NCBI RefSeq assembly: GCF_003056305.1 | Contig: NZ_PYVX01000002.1 | Coordinates: 124,001-188,000 of the forward strand | Direction: 5' to 3' | Length of the DNA: 64,000 nucleotides | Source of the DNA: Halomonas denitrificans | GTDB taxonomy: Bacteria; Pseudomonadota; Gammaproteobacteria; Pseudomonadales; Halomonadaceae | Shown here: positions 1 to 12,554 of the stretch, piece by piece | How positions within the stretch are numbered: the stretch's first letter is position 1 | Layout of the letters: each line of letters opens with the position of its first letter | The notes under the pieces: model-generated | Told to the model about the DNA's origin: nothing | What the model saw: the letters and a program-made list of their open reading frames with translations, nothing else | Database searches by the model: none | Translations under genes and position numbers: made by a program

Positions 1-122
1 CGCCAGTCCACCTGGGCGAGGGCCCGGCGGCGCGCCTCGCGAAAGGCGCGCTCGGCCACCAGGTCGTAGACGGGCGCGTAGAGTCCATAGCGGACCCGGT
101 TCCAGGCCGTGGTGTTGAACAT
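1..122 (-). CDS. Class I SAM-dependent methyltransferase, N-terminal part (cut by window edge)
   Basis: Forty N-terminal codons are visible and the gene runs off the left edge. The N-terminus carries the stretch NRVRYGLYAPVYD followed by an arginine-rich helix. From memory this is typical of small UbiE/PmtA-like methyltransferases whose SAM-binding motif follows immediately downstream. That motif is outside the window, so the family call is an inference and the substrate (phospholipid or quinone, for example) cannot be named. The gene is divergent from the antiporter gene, so the 370-bp gap between them must hold promoters in both directions. Confidence 0.55.
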   Translation of the reverse strand, partial: MFNTTAWNRVRYGLYAPVYDLVAERAFREARRRALAQVDW

Positions 123-492
123 GAGGGGCTCCCGGCGGATGAGTTCCTTCAGCCTACCCCATCCGCCGCCGAGCCGGGCAAGGGCAAAGGGGCTGGGAAA
201 CGGGAGAGGGGGGAAAGGGAGAGCGACAGGCGGTCGCGATAAGGCGTTGTCGGCGTAGTCGAATTTGCTAAAATCGCCGCCGCTTCAGCCGTGCAGCACG
301 TCATGGCAGGGCGCGGCGAGAGCCACGACGACGGCTGAACCCTCCTCGCCCCTCGCGTCACCGCCACATGTCACGGGGCGAGCGCGTCGAGACGATTCAT
401 CGACGTGCCGCGCTGTCACCCTGCGTCCCTGTACCGGCGCTTCCTCCCGCCTTCGGGTATCACCGACACCAAGTAAAAAAAGGATTCTCCAG
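123..492 (+). promoter_or_regulatory. Promoter and long structured leader of the NhaC-type antiporter gene
   Basis: No gene was recognised in this 370-bp gap. A sigma-70-like promoter reads TTGTCG (247-252), 16-nt spacer, TAAAAT (269-274). Transcription from it would give a leader of about 210 nt before the ATG at 493. Within the leader, CTCGCCCC (345-352) can pair with GGGGCGAG (375-382), and a second GC-rich fold around a GTCGA/TCGAC pair follows at about 383-414. The A-rich stretch with AAGGA just before 493 is the ribosome binding site. A cis-acting RNA is possible, but I could not match it to a known class. Confidence 0.4.
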
Positions 493-2019
493 ATGGAACA
501 CATGGGCTTCGTCTCGCTCATTCCGCCCCTGCTGGCCATCGTGCTCGCGGTACTGTTCAGAAACGTCATCATCTCGCTGTTCGTCGGCATCTTCACCGGG
601 CTGATGATCCTCTCCGGCGGCAATCCCATCGCGGCGACGACCGGCACGATCCGTGACTACCTCTCCCCCCAGCTCACCGACAGCTACAACGCCGCCGTGA
701 TCGTGCTGCTGCTCTTCATCGGCGGCTTCGTGTCGCTGGTCGAGCACTCCGGCGGCGGTGCGGCGCTGGCCCGGCGCACCATGCACCTGATCGATACCCG
801 GGTGAAGACCCAGGTCTCGGCCTGGCTCGGCGGGCTGATCATCTTCTTCTCGGACATGGGCACGCCGCTGATCGTGGGGCCCGTCTTCGAGAAGCTCTTC
901 GACAAGGTCAAGGTGTCGCGGGAGAAGCTGGCCTGGGTCCTCGACTCCACCGCCTCGCCGGTGGCGATCATGATTCCCTTCATCGGCTGGGGGGTCTACG
1001 TCATGGGCCTGATCCGTGAGGAGTTCCAGCGGCTCGGCATCGACGCCTCCGAGTTCACCACCTTCGTCCAGGCGATCCCCTTCCAGTTCTACGCCATCCT
1101 GACCGTGCTGGCGGTGCCGGTGGTCGCCCTGGCGGGCATCGACTTCGGCGCGATGCGCCGCGCCGATCGCCGCGTGCGCGACACCGGGGCGCTCAGCTGG
1201 CCCGAGTCCAAGCCGCTGCGCAAGCTCGAGCCGCAGGCGGATGCCGGGGCGGGTGAGAGCCACCCGATGCTGATCTGGCTGCCGCTGCTGGTGCTCTTCG
1301 TCACCCTGTTCGGCCTGCTGGTCTCCTACGGCTTCCCGTTCGAGTCCGTGCCCGGCAGCGACTTCCGGGTCGCCCTGAGCACCGGCTACCTGTTCGCCGC
1401 GGTGGTGCTGATCGGCCTGATGATCCGCTTCAAGGTGAAGCGCCTCGGCGAGATCTTCGACACCTACATCGCCGGCATGCAGAAGATGGTCAACGTGGTG
1501 CTGATCCTGGTGCTGGCCTGGGCGCTGGGCTCCCTTCTCGGCGAGATGGGCACGGCCCGCTACATCGTCGAGCTGATGGAGGGCAGCGTGCCGGCCTTCA
1601 TCGTCCCGGCGATCATCTTCCTCTCCGCGGCGGTGATGTCCTTCGCCACGGGCAGCTCCTGGGGCACCTTCGCGATCATGCTGCCGCTGGCGATCCCCAT
1701 GGCCCTCGGCCTCGATGCGCCGATGGTGGTCAGCATCGGCGCCGTGCTCTCCGGCGGCATCTTCGGCGACCACTGCTCGCCGATCTCCGACTCGACGATC
1801 CTCGCCTCCACCGGCGCCGGCTGCGATCACATCGACCACGTGCGCACCCAGCTGCCCTACTCGCTGACCAACGCGGCCATCGCGCTGGTCTCGTTCGTCG
1901 TCGCCGGCATCACCGAGAGCGGCCTGACGGTGCTGGCGAGCGTGGCGCTCATGCTCGCCACCTTCGCCGTGCTCTCCCGGCGCCAGCAGCGCCAGGCGGC
2001 GCTCGCCCAGGGCCACTGA
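493..2019 (+). CDS. NhaC-family Na+/H+ antiporter
   Basis: This 508-residue, highly hydrophobic inner-membrane protein belongs to the NhaC-type antiporter family (PF03553) as I recognise it. It should exchange cytoplasmic Na+ for external H+ and so help salt and pH balance. Conserved family stretches are visible: an N-terminal LIPPLLAIVLAVLFRNV helix, FSDMGTPLIVGPVF, LDSTASPVAIMIPFIGW, SFATGSSWGTFAIMLP and GDHCSPISDSTILAS. The last two are the polar, glycine/serine-rich core expected in ion-translocating helices. The reading frame is open further upstream (from 265), but the ATG at 493 has AAGGA a few bases before it and starts at the usual family N-terminus. Related alternatives are malate/Na+-lactate antiporters of the same superfamily; the exact ions are not provable here. 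Confidence 0.85.
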   Translation: MEHMGFVSLIPPLLAIVLAVLFRNVIISLFVGIFTGLMILSGGNPIAATTGTIRDYLSPQLTDSYNAAVIVLLLFIGGFVSLVEHSGGGAALARRTMHLIDTRVKTQVSAWLGGLIIFFSDMGTPLIVGPVFEKLFDKVKVSREKLAWVLDSTASPVAIMIPFIGWGVYVMGLIREEFQRLGIDASEFTTFVQAIPFQFYAILTVLAVPVVALAGIDFGAMRRADRRVRDTGALSWPESKPLRKLEPQADAGAGESHPMLIWLPLLVLFVTLFGLLVSYGFPFESVPGSDFRVALSTGYLFAAVVLIGLMIRFKVKRLGEIFDTYIAGMQKMVNVVLILVLAWALGSLLGEMGTARYIVELMEGSVPAFIVPAIIFLSAAVMSFATGSSWGTFAIMLPLAIPMALGLDAPMVVSIGAVLSGGIFGDHCSPISDSTILASTGAGCDHIDHVRTQLPYSLTNAAIALVSFVVAGITESGLTVLASVALMLATFAVLSRRQQRQAALAQGH

Positions 2020-2080
2020 GACCGCCGTCGGGGCGGGCGACAGGGCCCGCCCCGGCGCGCGAACGTGCGCCATTCCCCCC

Positions 2081-2111
2081 GCCGGGGCCGTGTCGGCCCC
2101 GGCTGCCTTTT
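2081..2111 (+). terminator. Rho-independent terminator after the antiporter gene
   Basis: A 10-bp perfect GC stem (2081-2090 with 2094-2103, loop TGT) is followed by TGCCTTTT. A second GC-rich hairpin without a T tract lies just before it (2030-2038 with 2045-2053). Together they separate the antiporter from the ast operon. Confidence 0.8.
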
Positions 2112-2136
2112 ACACAACTCCCCGTCCCATTGCTGA

Positions 2137-3423
<1,287 letters not shown>

Positions 3424-3473
3424 GGCAACGCTCCGCCATGCGCGACGATCCATCCCCCATCGGAGATCCTGCC

Positions 3474-4546
3474 ATGCTGGTCATTCGTCCCGTTCGCCCG
3501 GCGGACCTGCCGTCCATGGAGCGGCTGGCCGGCAGCGCCACGCCGCGGCTGACCAACCTGCCGGCCCATCGTGACCGCCTCGAGGAGCGCATCGCGCGCT
3601 CCCAGCGCGCCTTCGCCGGCGACATCGAGGCCCCCGGCGACGAGCACTACATCTTCGTGCTCGAGGACCTGGAGCGCGGCGAGGTGGCCGGCACCGCCAC
3701 CATCCGCGCCCAGGCCGGCGCCCGCGAGGCCTACTACACCTATCGCCAGGAGACGCTGATCCACGCCTCCCAGCAGCTCGACGTGCGGCGCGAGGTGCCG
3801 ACCCTGGCGCTCTCCCACGAGGTCTCCGAGGCGACCCTGCTCTGCGCGCTGTCGCTGGATGCCCGCTACAAGGGCACCAGCGCCGAGAGCCTGCTGCGCC
3901 GGGCGCGGCTGATGTTCATCAGCCAGTACCCCGAGCGCTTCGCCGACCTGCTCGCCATGGCCTTCCCGGGCTACCTGGACGGGGAGGGCGAGTCGCCGTT
4001 CTGGAACAGCGTGGGTCGCCACTTCTTCGTGCGCGACTACCAGGAGATCAACTACTTCGCCGGGGTCCGCTCGAAGAGCTTCGTCGCCGAGGTGATGCCG
4101 CAGTTCCCGCTCTACCTGGCGCTGCTCACGCCCCAGGCCCGCGCCGCCATCGGCCGCGAGCATCCCGACCATGAGTCGGCGATGAACGAGATGCTGGCCG
4201 AGGGCTTTTTGCGCAGCCGCCACGTGGACATCTTCGATGCCGGCCCGGTGATCAAGGGCGAGCGCGAGCGCCTGGCGAGCTTCCGCCGCGCCGCCTGGCA
4301 TCCGGTGCGCATCCGCCCGGCCCACGCCCTGCCCGACGCCGAGCCGGCGATGATCGCCAACCAGCGGCTGGCGGACTTCCGCTGCGTGGTGGCGCGCTAT
4401 GCGCTGTCGCCCACCGGCCAGCTGATGCTCTCGCCCGAGCACGCCGAACTCCTGGGCGTGGAGGAGGGGCGCGCCGTGCTGGCCGCCCCCCTGGCGCTGC
4501 CGGGCGCGGACGCCGACGAACCGGGCTACGACGAGGGAGAGCTGTA

Positions 4547-4547
<1 letters not shown>
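3474..4547 (+). CDS. aruF: Arginine/ornithine N-succinyltransferase, alpha subunit
   Basis: This 357-residue protein is one of two paralogous AstA-type subunits. The enzyme transfers succinyl from succinyl-CoA to the alpha-amino group of arginine, the first AST step. The N-terminus MLVIRPVRPADL, the RQETLIHAS segment and GESPFWNSVGRHFF match the alpha (AruF) type of Pseudomonas as I recall it. The C-terminal VDIFDAGPVI motif is shared by the family. Start: the ATG at 3474 follows a GGAG at proper spacing; the frame is open from 3420 without a good site. Its TAA overlaps the next ATG by one base (TAATG), so the two subunits should be made in a fixed ratio by translational coupling. Confidence 0.9.
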
Positions 4548-8447
<3,900 letters not shown>

Positions 8448-8471
8448 GGCCGTCGCGGGCAGCCGCAGAGC

Positions 8472-8505
8472 GGGCCCGCCCCGGGACGGGGCGGGCCCTC
8501 TCCTG
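8472..8505 (+). terminator. Terminator of the ast operon
   Basis: A 12-bp perfect inverted repeat (8472-8483 with 8487-8498, loop GGA) is followed by TCTCCTGT. It lies 24 bp after the astB stop. Confidence 0.8.
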
Positions 8506-8550
8506 TAGGATCCTCATTCATACTAGGGAGGCGGATCCGCAGGGGGCGGG

Positions 8551-9714
8551 ATGACCAGCGACGGCATGACCAGTGACGCCATGGCCGACGGCGAGGCGAG
8601 GTCGCCGCAGGCGGCCTACCGGCAGGCGATCGCGCGGGGCGGTATCGTTGACGACGCCGCCCAGCGCGAGGCGGTGGCGCAACTCGAGGCCTGCTTCCAC
8701 GCTGTGCACGAGAGGCCGGAGGGCGTGCCCGGGGTCTATCTCTGGGGGCCGGTCGGGCGCGGCAAGACCTGGCTGATGGATCTCTTCCAGCGCCACCTCG
8801 GCGTGCCCTCGCGGCGCCAGCACTTCCATCACTTCATGCGCTGGGTGCATCACCGCCTGTTCCAGCTCTCCGGCACCGCCGACCCGCTGACGGCGCTGGC
8901 CCGGGAGCTGGCCGGCGAGGTCCGGGTGCTGTGCCTCGACGAGCTGTTCGTCAGCGACATCGCCGACGCGATGATCCTCGGCGGCCTGTTCGGCGCGATG
9001 TTCGACCACGGGCTCACCCTGGTCTGCACCTCGAACCAGGCGCCGCACCAGCTCTACGCCGAGGGCTTCAACCGCGAGCGCTTCCTCCCGGCCATCGCCG
9101 CCATCGAACGGCACAGCCGGGTGGTCGCCCTCGACGGCGGACAGGACCATCGCCTGCATCCCGGCCGGGCCCATCCCCGCTACTGGGTCTCACGCCCGGG
9201 GCAGCCGAGCGTCCTGCCCGCGGTCTTCGAGCGGCTGCGCGGGGGGCAGCCCGTGTGCCATGACTCCATCGAGCTGGGACACCGCGAGATCGCCGTGGTC
9301 AGCCGCAGCGAGCGGGTGCTCTGGTGTCGCTATGGCGACCTGTGCGAGGCGCCGCTGGCGGCCCTGGACTTCATCGCCCTCGGCGACCGCTTCGATCACG
9401 TGCTGCTCGGCGAGGTGCCCCGGCTAAACCGTCACGCGCCGGCGGACACCATCGCCCGGGGCACCGAGGACGGCGCGGCGCGGGTCGCGGCCGGTGATCG
9501 CGACTTCCCCGAACTCTCCCGCCACGACGACGGCGTGCGGCGCTTCATCGCCCTGGTCGACGAGTGCTACGACCGGCGCATCCCGCTCTACCTGGAGGCA
9601 GAGGTGGCGATGGAGGCGCTCTATCCCCACGGCTATCTCGCCTTCCCCTTCCGGCGCGTGCTCAGTCGCCTGCGCGAGATGCAGCTCGAGCGCTTCGGGC
9701 GCGACCTGTCGTGA
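8551..9714 (+). CDS. zapE: Cell division protein ZapE (AFG1-like ATPase)
   Basis: A 387-residue ATPase of the ZapE/AFG1 family, a cytoplasmic Z-ring-associated AAA-type protein. The Walker A motif is GPVGRGKT (residues 66-73), and the Walker B region [17 protein letters not shown] follows near residue 127. [22 protein letters not shown] is the family sensor region, and the C-terminus [21 protein letters not shown] is also typical. The ATG at 8551 is preceded by a G-rich site; in-frame ATGs at 8566 and 8581 are alternatives. It appears monocistronic, bounded by the ast terminator and a separate small operon. Confidence 0.85.
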   Translation: MTSDGMTSDAMADGEARSPQAAYRQAIARGGIVDDAAQREAVAQLEACFHAVHERPEGVPGVYLWGPVGRGKTWLMDLFQRHLGVPSRRQHFHHFMRWVHHRLFQLSGTADPLTALARELAGEVRVLCLDELFVSDIADAMILGGLFGAMFDHGLTLVCTSNQAPHQLYAEGFNRERFLPAIAAIERHSRVVALDGGQDHRLHPGRAHPRYWVSRPGQPSVLPAVFERLRGGQPVCHDSIELGHREIAVVSRSERVLWCRYGDLCEAPLAALDFIALGDRFDHVLLGEVPRLNRHAPADTIARGTEDGAARVAAGDRDFPELSRHDDGVRRFIALVDECYDRRIPLYLEAEVAMEALYPHGYLAFPFRRVLSRLREMQLERFGRDLS

Positions 9715-9784
9715 GGCTTGCGATGAGGTCATCCGGCGCCGCGGATGCGCTATGCTGCCGGCGTGTACCCAAGGGAGAGACGAC

Positions 9785-10552
9785 GTGACGGGGCTGGTCT
9801 ACTGGCTGGACATGGCGGGGGTGATCGTCTTCGCCCTCTCGGGAGTGGTGCTGGCCTGCCGCACGCGGATGGACCCCTTCGGCATGCTGGTGCTGGCGGC
9901 GGTGACCGCGATCGGTGGCGGTACCCTGCGCGACCTGGTGCTGGGGGTGCGGCCGGTGTTCTGGGTCACCGACCCGACCTACCTCTGGGTGATCCTCGCC
10001 ACCGTGGGCCTTTCGGTGCTCGGCTTCCACTATATCCACCGCCTCTCACGGGGCTTCCTGCCGGTGGCCGATGCCTTCGGCCTGGCGCTATTCACGGTGA
10101 TCGGTGCCCACAAGGCCCTGACGCTCGAGGCGCCCGGCGTGGTGGCGGTGCTCATGGGCCTGCTCAGCGGCGTGGCCGGCGGCATGACCCGCGACGTGCT
10201 GGCGCGCCGGGTGCCCATGGTGCTGCGCCGCGAGATCTATGCCACCGCCTCCATCGCCGGCGGCGTGGCCTTCGTCGGGCTGGAGGCCCTCTCCGCGCCG
10301 CTCGGCATCTCCATTGCCACCGGACTCGGTGTCACCTTGGGGCTGCGGCTCTCGGCCATCTACTGGCAACTCTCCCTGCCGGTGTTCGCCTGGGTGACGG
10401 TGCAGCCGTCCCAGGCGCCCGAGGTCCAGGCGCCGGGCGGCCAGGACGACGAGGCTCCGCCGCCGACCGCACCACCGCCGCAGCGGCGCGCCAAGGCGCG
10501 AGTGAGGATGATCACGCCCGGCCGGGCCCGGCGGGGAGGCAAGTCGCGATGA
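9785..10552 (+). CDS. YicG-like (UPF0126, TRIC-type) inner-membrane protein
   Basis: This 255-residue protein has about seven hydrophobic segments. It matches the UPF0126/YicG family with two internal repeats: the first contains [14 protein letters not shown] and the second [17 protein letters not shown]. Such GGGxxRD repeats are the hallmark of bacterial trimeric intracellular cation channel relatives. The start is a GTG with GGGAGA seven bases upstream; no ATG begins the frame sensibly. The last 45 residues form an unusual low-complexity tail of Pro, Ala, Gln and Arg that is probably cytoplasmic. The stop overlaps the next gene (ATGA). Confidence 0.75.
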   Translation: MTGLVYWLDMAGVIVFALSGVVLACRTRMDPFGMLVLAAVTAIGGGTLRDLVLGVRPVFWVTDPTYLWVILATVGLSVLGFHYIHRLSRGFLPVADAFGLALFTVIGAHKALTLEAPGVVAVLMGLLSGVAGGMTRDVLARRVPMVLRREIYATASIAGGVAFVGLEALSAPLGISIATGLGVTLGLRLSAIYWQLSLPVFAWVTVQPSQAPEVQAPGGQDDEAPPPTAPPPQRRAKARVRMITPGRARRGGKSR

Positions 10553-11700
10553 ACCTGTGGTCGCCCGGCATGTCATCGAAAGCGCCGTCTGCAGCGCAGC
10601 CGAGCGCCCGACCTGAGAGTCGCCCCGGGCCGCAGGCAGGCTCCTTGCGCGTAAGGCTCACCAGCTGGCTGCTGGTGGTGGTGCTGGCGCTGGGCGGCTG
10701 CGCGCTGCCGGCGCGCGACACGGCACTCGACGACGAGGCGGTGGCGCGGTCGATCCAGGCGCGCTACGAGCAGGCCCTGCCTGACCTGCCGCCGGGCAAG
10801 CAGCGCCACTATGCCCAGCGGCTCTATCGCATGACCGGCGAGGCGCGCTATTTGCCCCTCAACCGCGCCTACGGGCGGCGCCTGGTGAGTGCCCTACGTG
10901 CGGAGATCGATGGCCTGGCCGACCCCGACCATGCGGCCCGTCGTGCCCGCGAGGCGGTAGCCGCCTACCCGGTCGGCAGCGAGAAGCAGCGTCGCCGCCG
11001 GCGCATGCTCGCCGAGTGGGGAGAGATCGCCTATGCGAAGGGGCTCGCCTTCAAGCTGACCCAGGCGAAGTATCATGGGCTTCTCGACGACGTCGCGCTT
11101 CCCGGTCATCAGCGGGCGCTGGACTACCTGGCGAGCGTCGATTTCCGCGCCTTCCTGCTCGATCCCCAGGTGATGGCGGTCTATGCCGCCCAGGTCGCCA
11201 ACCTGGTGTATTACCTCGAGGATCTGGGCATCGCCGATCTGCGCGAGGAGGTTGTCTCGGCCTTCCGCCACCAGTATCCACCGGCGCGAGATGCGAGGCT
11301 CTCGACGGCCGAATACCGCAACAAGATCTACGGCATGACGCACTTCGTGATCGCCGCCAGCGACTACTACCAGCAGCCCGTGGACGCCGAGGAGTTCGGC
11401 TGGGTGCTGGACGAGTTCGCCGCCGGGCTGGATCGCATCCTCCTCGACACCAAGGAGGACATCTATGCGGAGGTGGGAATCAGCTTCCTGCTGGCCGGGG
11501 AGGAGGAGCATCCGGCCGTGAGACGCCTGCGTGACGCCCTTCTGGACGCCTATGATCCGCAGGTGCGGATGGTACCGTCAGAGCAGGGCGGCACCGACCT
11601 GGCCAGCGGTGAGCACCGCAACGTGCTGGCCATCATGCTGCTGGACTGGCCGGACCGCCTCTACCCGGGGCCGGTGCTTGCGGTGCGTCAGGAGCAGTAA
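10549..11700 (+). CDS. Predicted lipoprotein of unknown function
   Basis: I do not recognise this 383-residue protein with confidence. It starts within the stop of the YicG-like gene, so the two are translationally coupled. A hydrophobic stretch ending in the lipobox LALGGC lies unusually far in (around residue 50). The ATG at 10570 or a later start would give a more normal signal peptide. The mature part is alpha-helical and charged, with conserved-looking segments [19 protein letters not shown] and [15 protein letters not shown], and no transmembrane segment. It ends 13 bases inside the convergent acyltransferase gene. It is likely a periplasmic-side, membrane-anchored protein. Confidence 0.6.
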   Translation: MNLWSPGMSSKAPSAAQPSARPESRPGPQAGSLRVRLTSWLLVVVLALGGCALPARDTALDDEAVARSIQARYEQALPDLPPGKQRHYAQRLYRMTGEARYLPLNRAYGRRLVSALRAEIDGLADPDHAARRAREAVAAYPVGSEKQRRRRRMLAEWGEIAYAKGLAFKLTQAKYHGLLDDVALPGHQRALDYLASVDFRAFLLDPQVMAVYAAQVANLVYYLEDLGIADLREEVVSAFRHQYPPARDARLSTAEYRNKIYGMTHFVIAASDYYQQPVDAEEFGWVLDEFAAGLDRILLDTKEDIYAEVGISFLLAGEEEHPAVRRLRDALLDAYDPQVRMVPSEQGGTDLASGEHRNVLAIMLLDWPDRLYPGPVLAVRQEQ

Positions 11701-12500
11701 ACGCTGGCTTCCGTCATCGACAGATCTTTCAGCTGAGGAGACAGCTCATGGCGGATATGCAGGTACAGCGGCATCAATGCTGCGTGCATGCCCTTTTCTG
11801 CTTGCTGGCTATCGATGTAATAAGCACTTCGCCGGCCATGAAAGTCTATTGTTTCTCCCACCTTGGTGAAGTGGAAGCCTGACATGGCAAGCAGTCGAGG
11901 AAGCCTAGGCTCCATCATGGCAAATACCTGAATTTTACCTGTCATTCTGCCCAAGGCGTAACCTGCCAGGAAAAGCCCACTAACCAGTAGAGGGAATATC
12001 TGTTTCTCTTGGGGCGTAAATACCGCAGGGTTGCCTGATACGCCCGGCACATCATTGTCTTGGATCTTGGAGCGGAAGATCCGGTTGACGGCCAGTCGTG
12101 AAATTTCGTAGTAACTCTCAGGTGGAAGATGATCCGGGTGAAGCGTCGGGTGTGTCAGGCTTTGATAGCCATAGGACTGAAGCGGAAGCTGATTCAGTGG
12201 GGGTGGGCTGGAGGGGTTGGGTATCACGAGCCTAACACAACCTGCGATCAGTCCGGTTCTGCGGTGTTCTATGAAGCAGTGGATGGAGTTTTGGTCATGA
12301 ATGTCCCACTCGAGCTTCTTCGATGGGTCTCTGGGCTCTTCATACCCAAGTTCTTCGCAGTAGATGTCATACCTTAGGCGGTAGATCCTTTCCTTTTCCT
12401 GCGCGCTTATTGCCAGCTTGAAAATGAATTCATTCATGAATTGTTCAAGCAGTGACGAGAACTCTTTGCTGTCCTTGGAAGATGCTAGGAAAGGCTTCAT
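11688..12500 (-). CDS. PEP-CTERM/exosortase-type N-acyltransferase (GNAT fold)
   Basis: A 270-residue protein resembling the exosortase system-associated acyltransferase family and FeeM-type N-acyl amino acid synthases, which use acyl-ACP as donor. Supporting segments are YRLRYDIYCEELGYE, the HDQNSIHCFIEHRRTGLIAGCVRLV core and YYEISRLAVNRIFR. No signal peptide is visible, so it should be cytoplasmic. Base composition is clearly lower in GC than the flanking genes and codon use is relaxed, suggesting transfer. It lies 54 bp downstream of the GGDEF-EAL gene on the same strand and its 3' end overlaps the convergent lipoprotein gene. No exosortase or PEP-CTERM protein is present in the window. 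Confidence 0.7.
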   Translation of the reverse strand: MKPFLASSKDSKEFSSLLEQFMNEFIFKLAISAQEKERIYRLRYDIYCEELGYEEPRDPSKKLEWDIHDQNSIHCFIEHRRTGLIAGCVRLVIPNPSSPPPLNQLPLQSYGYQSLTHPTLHPDHLPPESYYEISRLAVNRIFRSKIQDNDVPGVSGNPAVFTPQEKQIFPLLVSGLFLAGYALGRMTGKIQVFAMMEPRLPRLLAMSGFHFTKVGETIDFHGRRSAYYIDSQQAEKGMHAALMPLYLHIRHELSPQLKDLSMTEASVYCS

Positions 12501-12554
12501 TCGATATTCCTTTCGATGGCAAAGCGAGAGGGCCTTTGCATTAAGTGATCGGAA

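Noticed and set aside
460..2073. 537-codon open frame opposite the NhaC-type gene
   Set aside because: His/Arg/Gln-rich low-complexity translation typical of the antisense of a GC-rich gene; no ribosome site or family resemblance.
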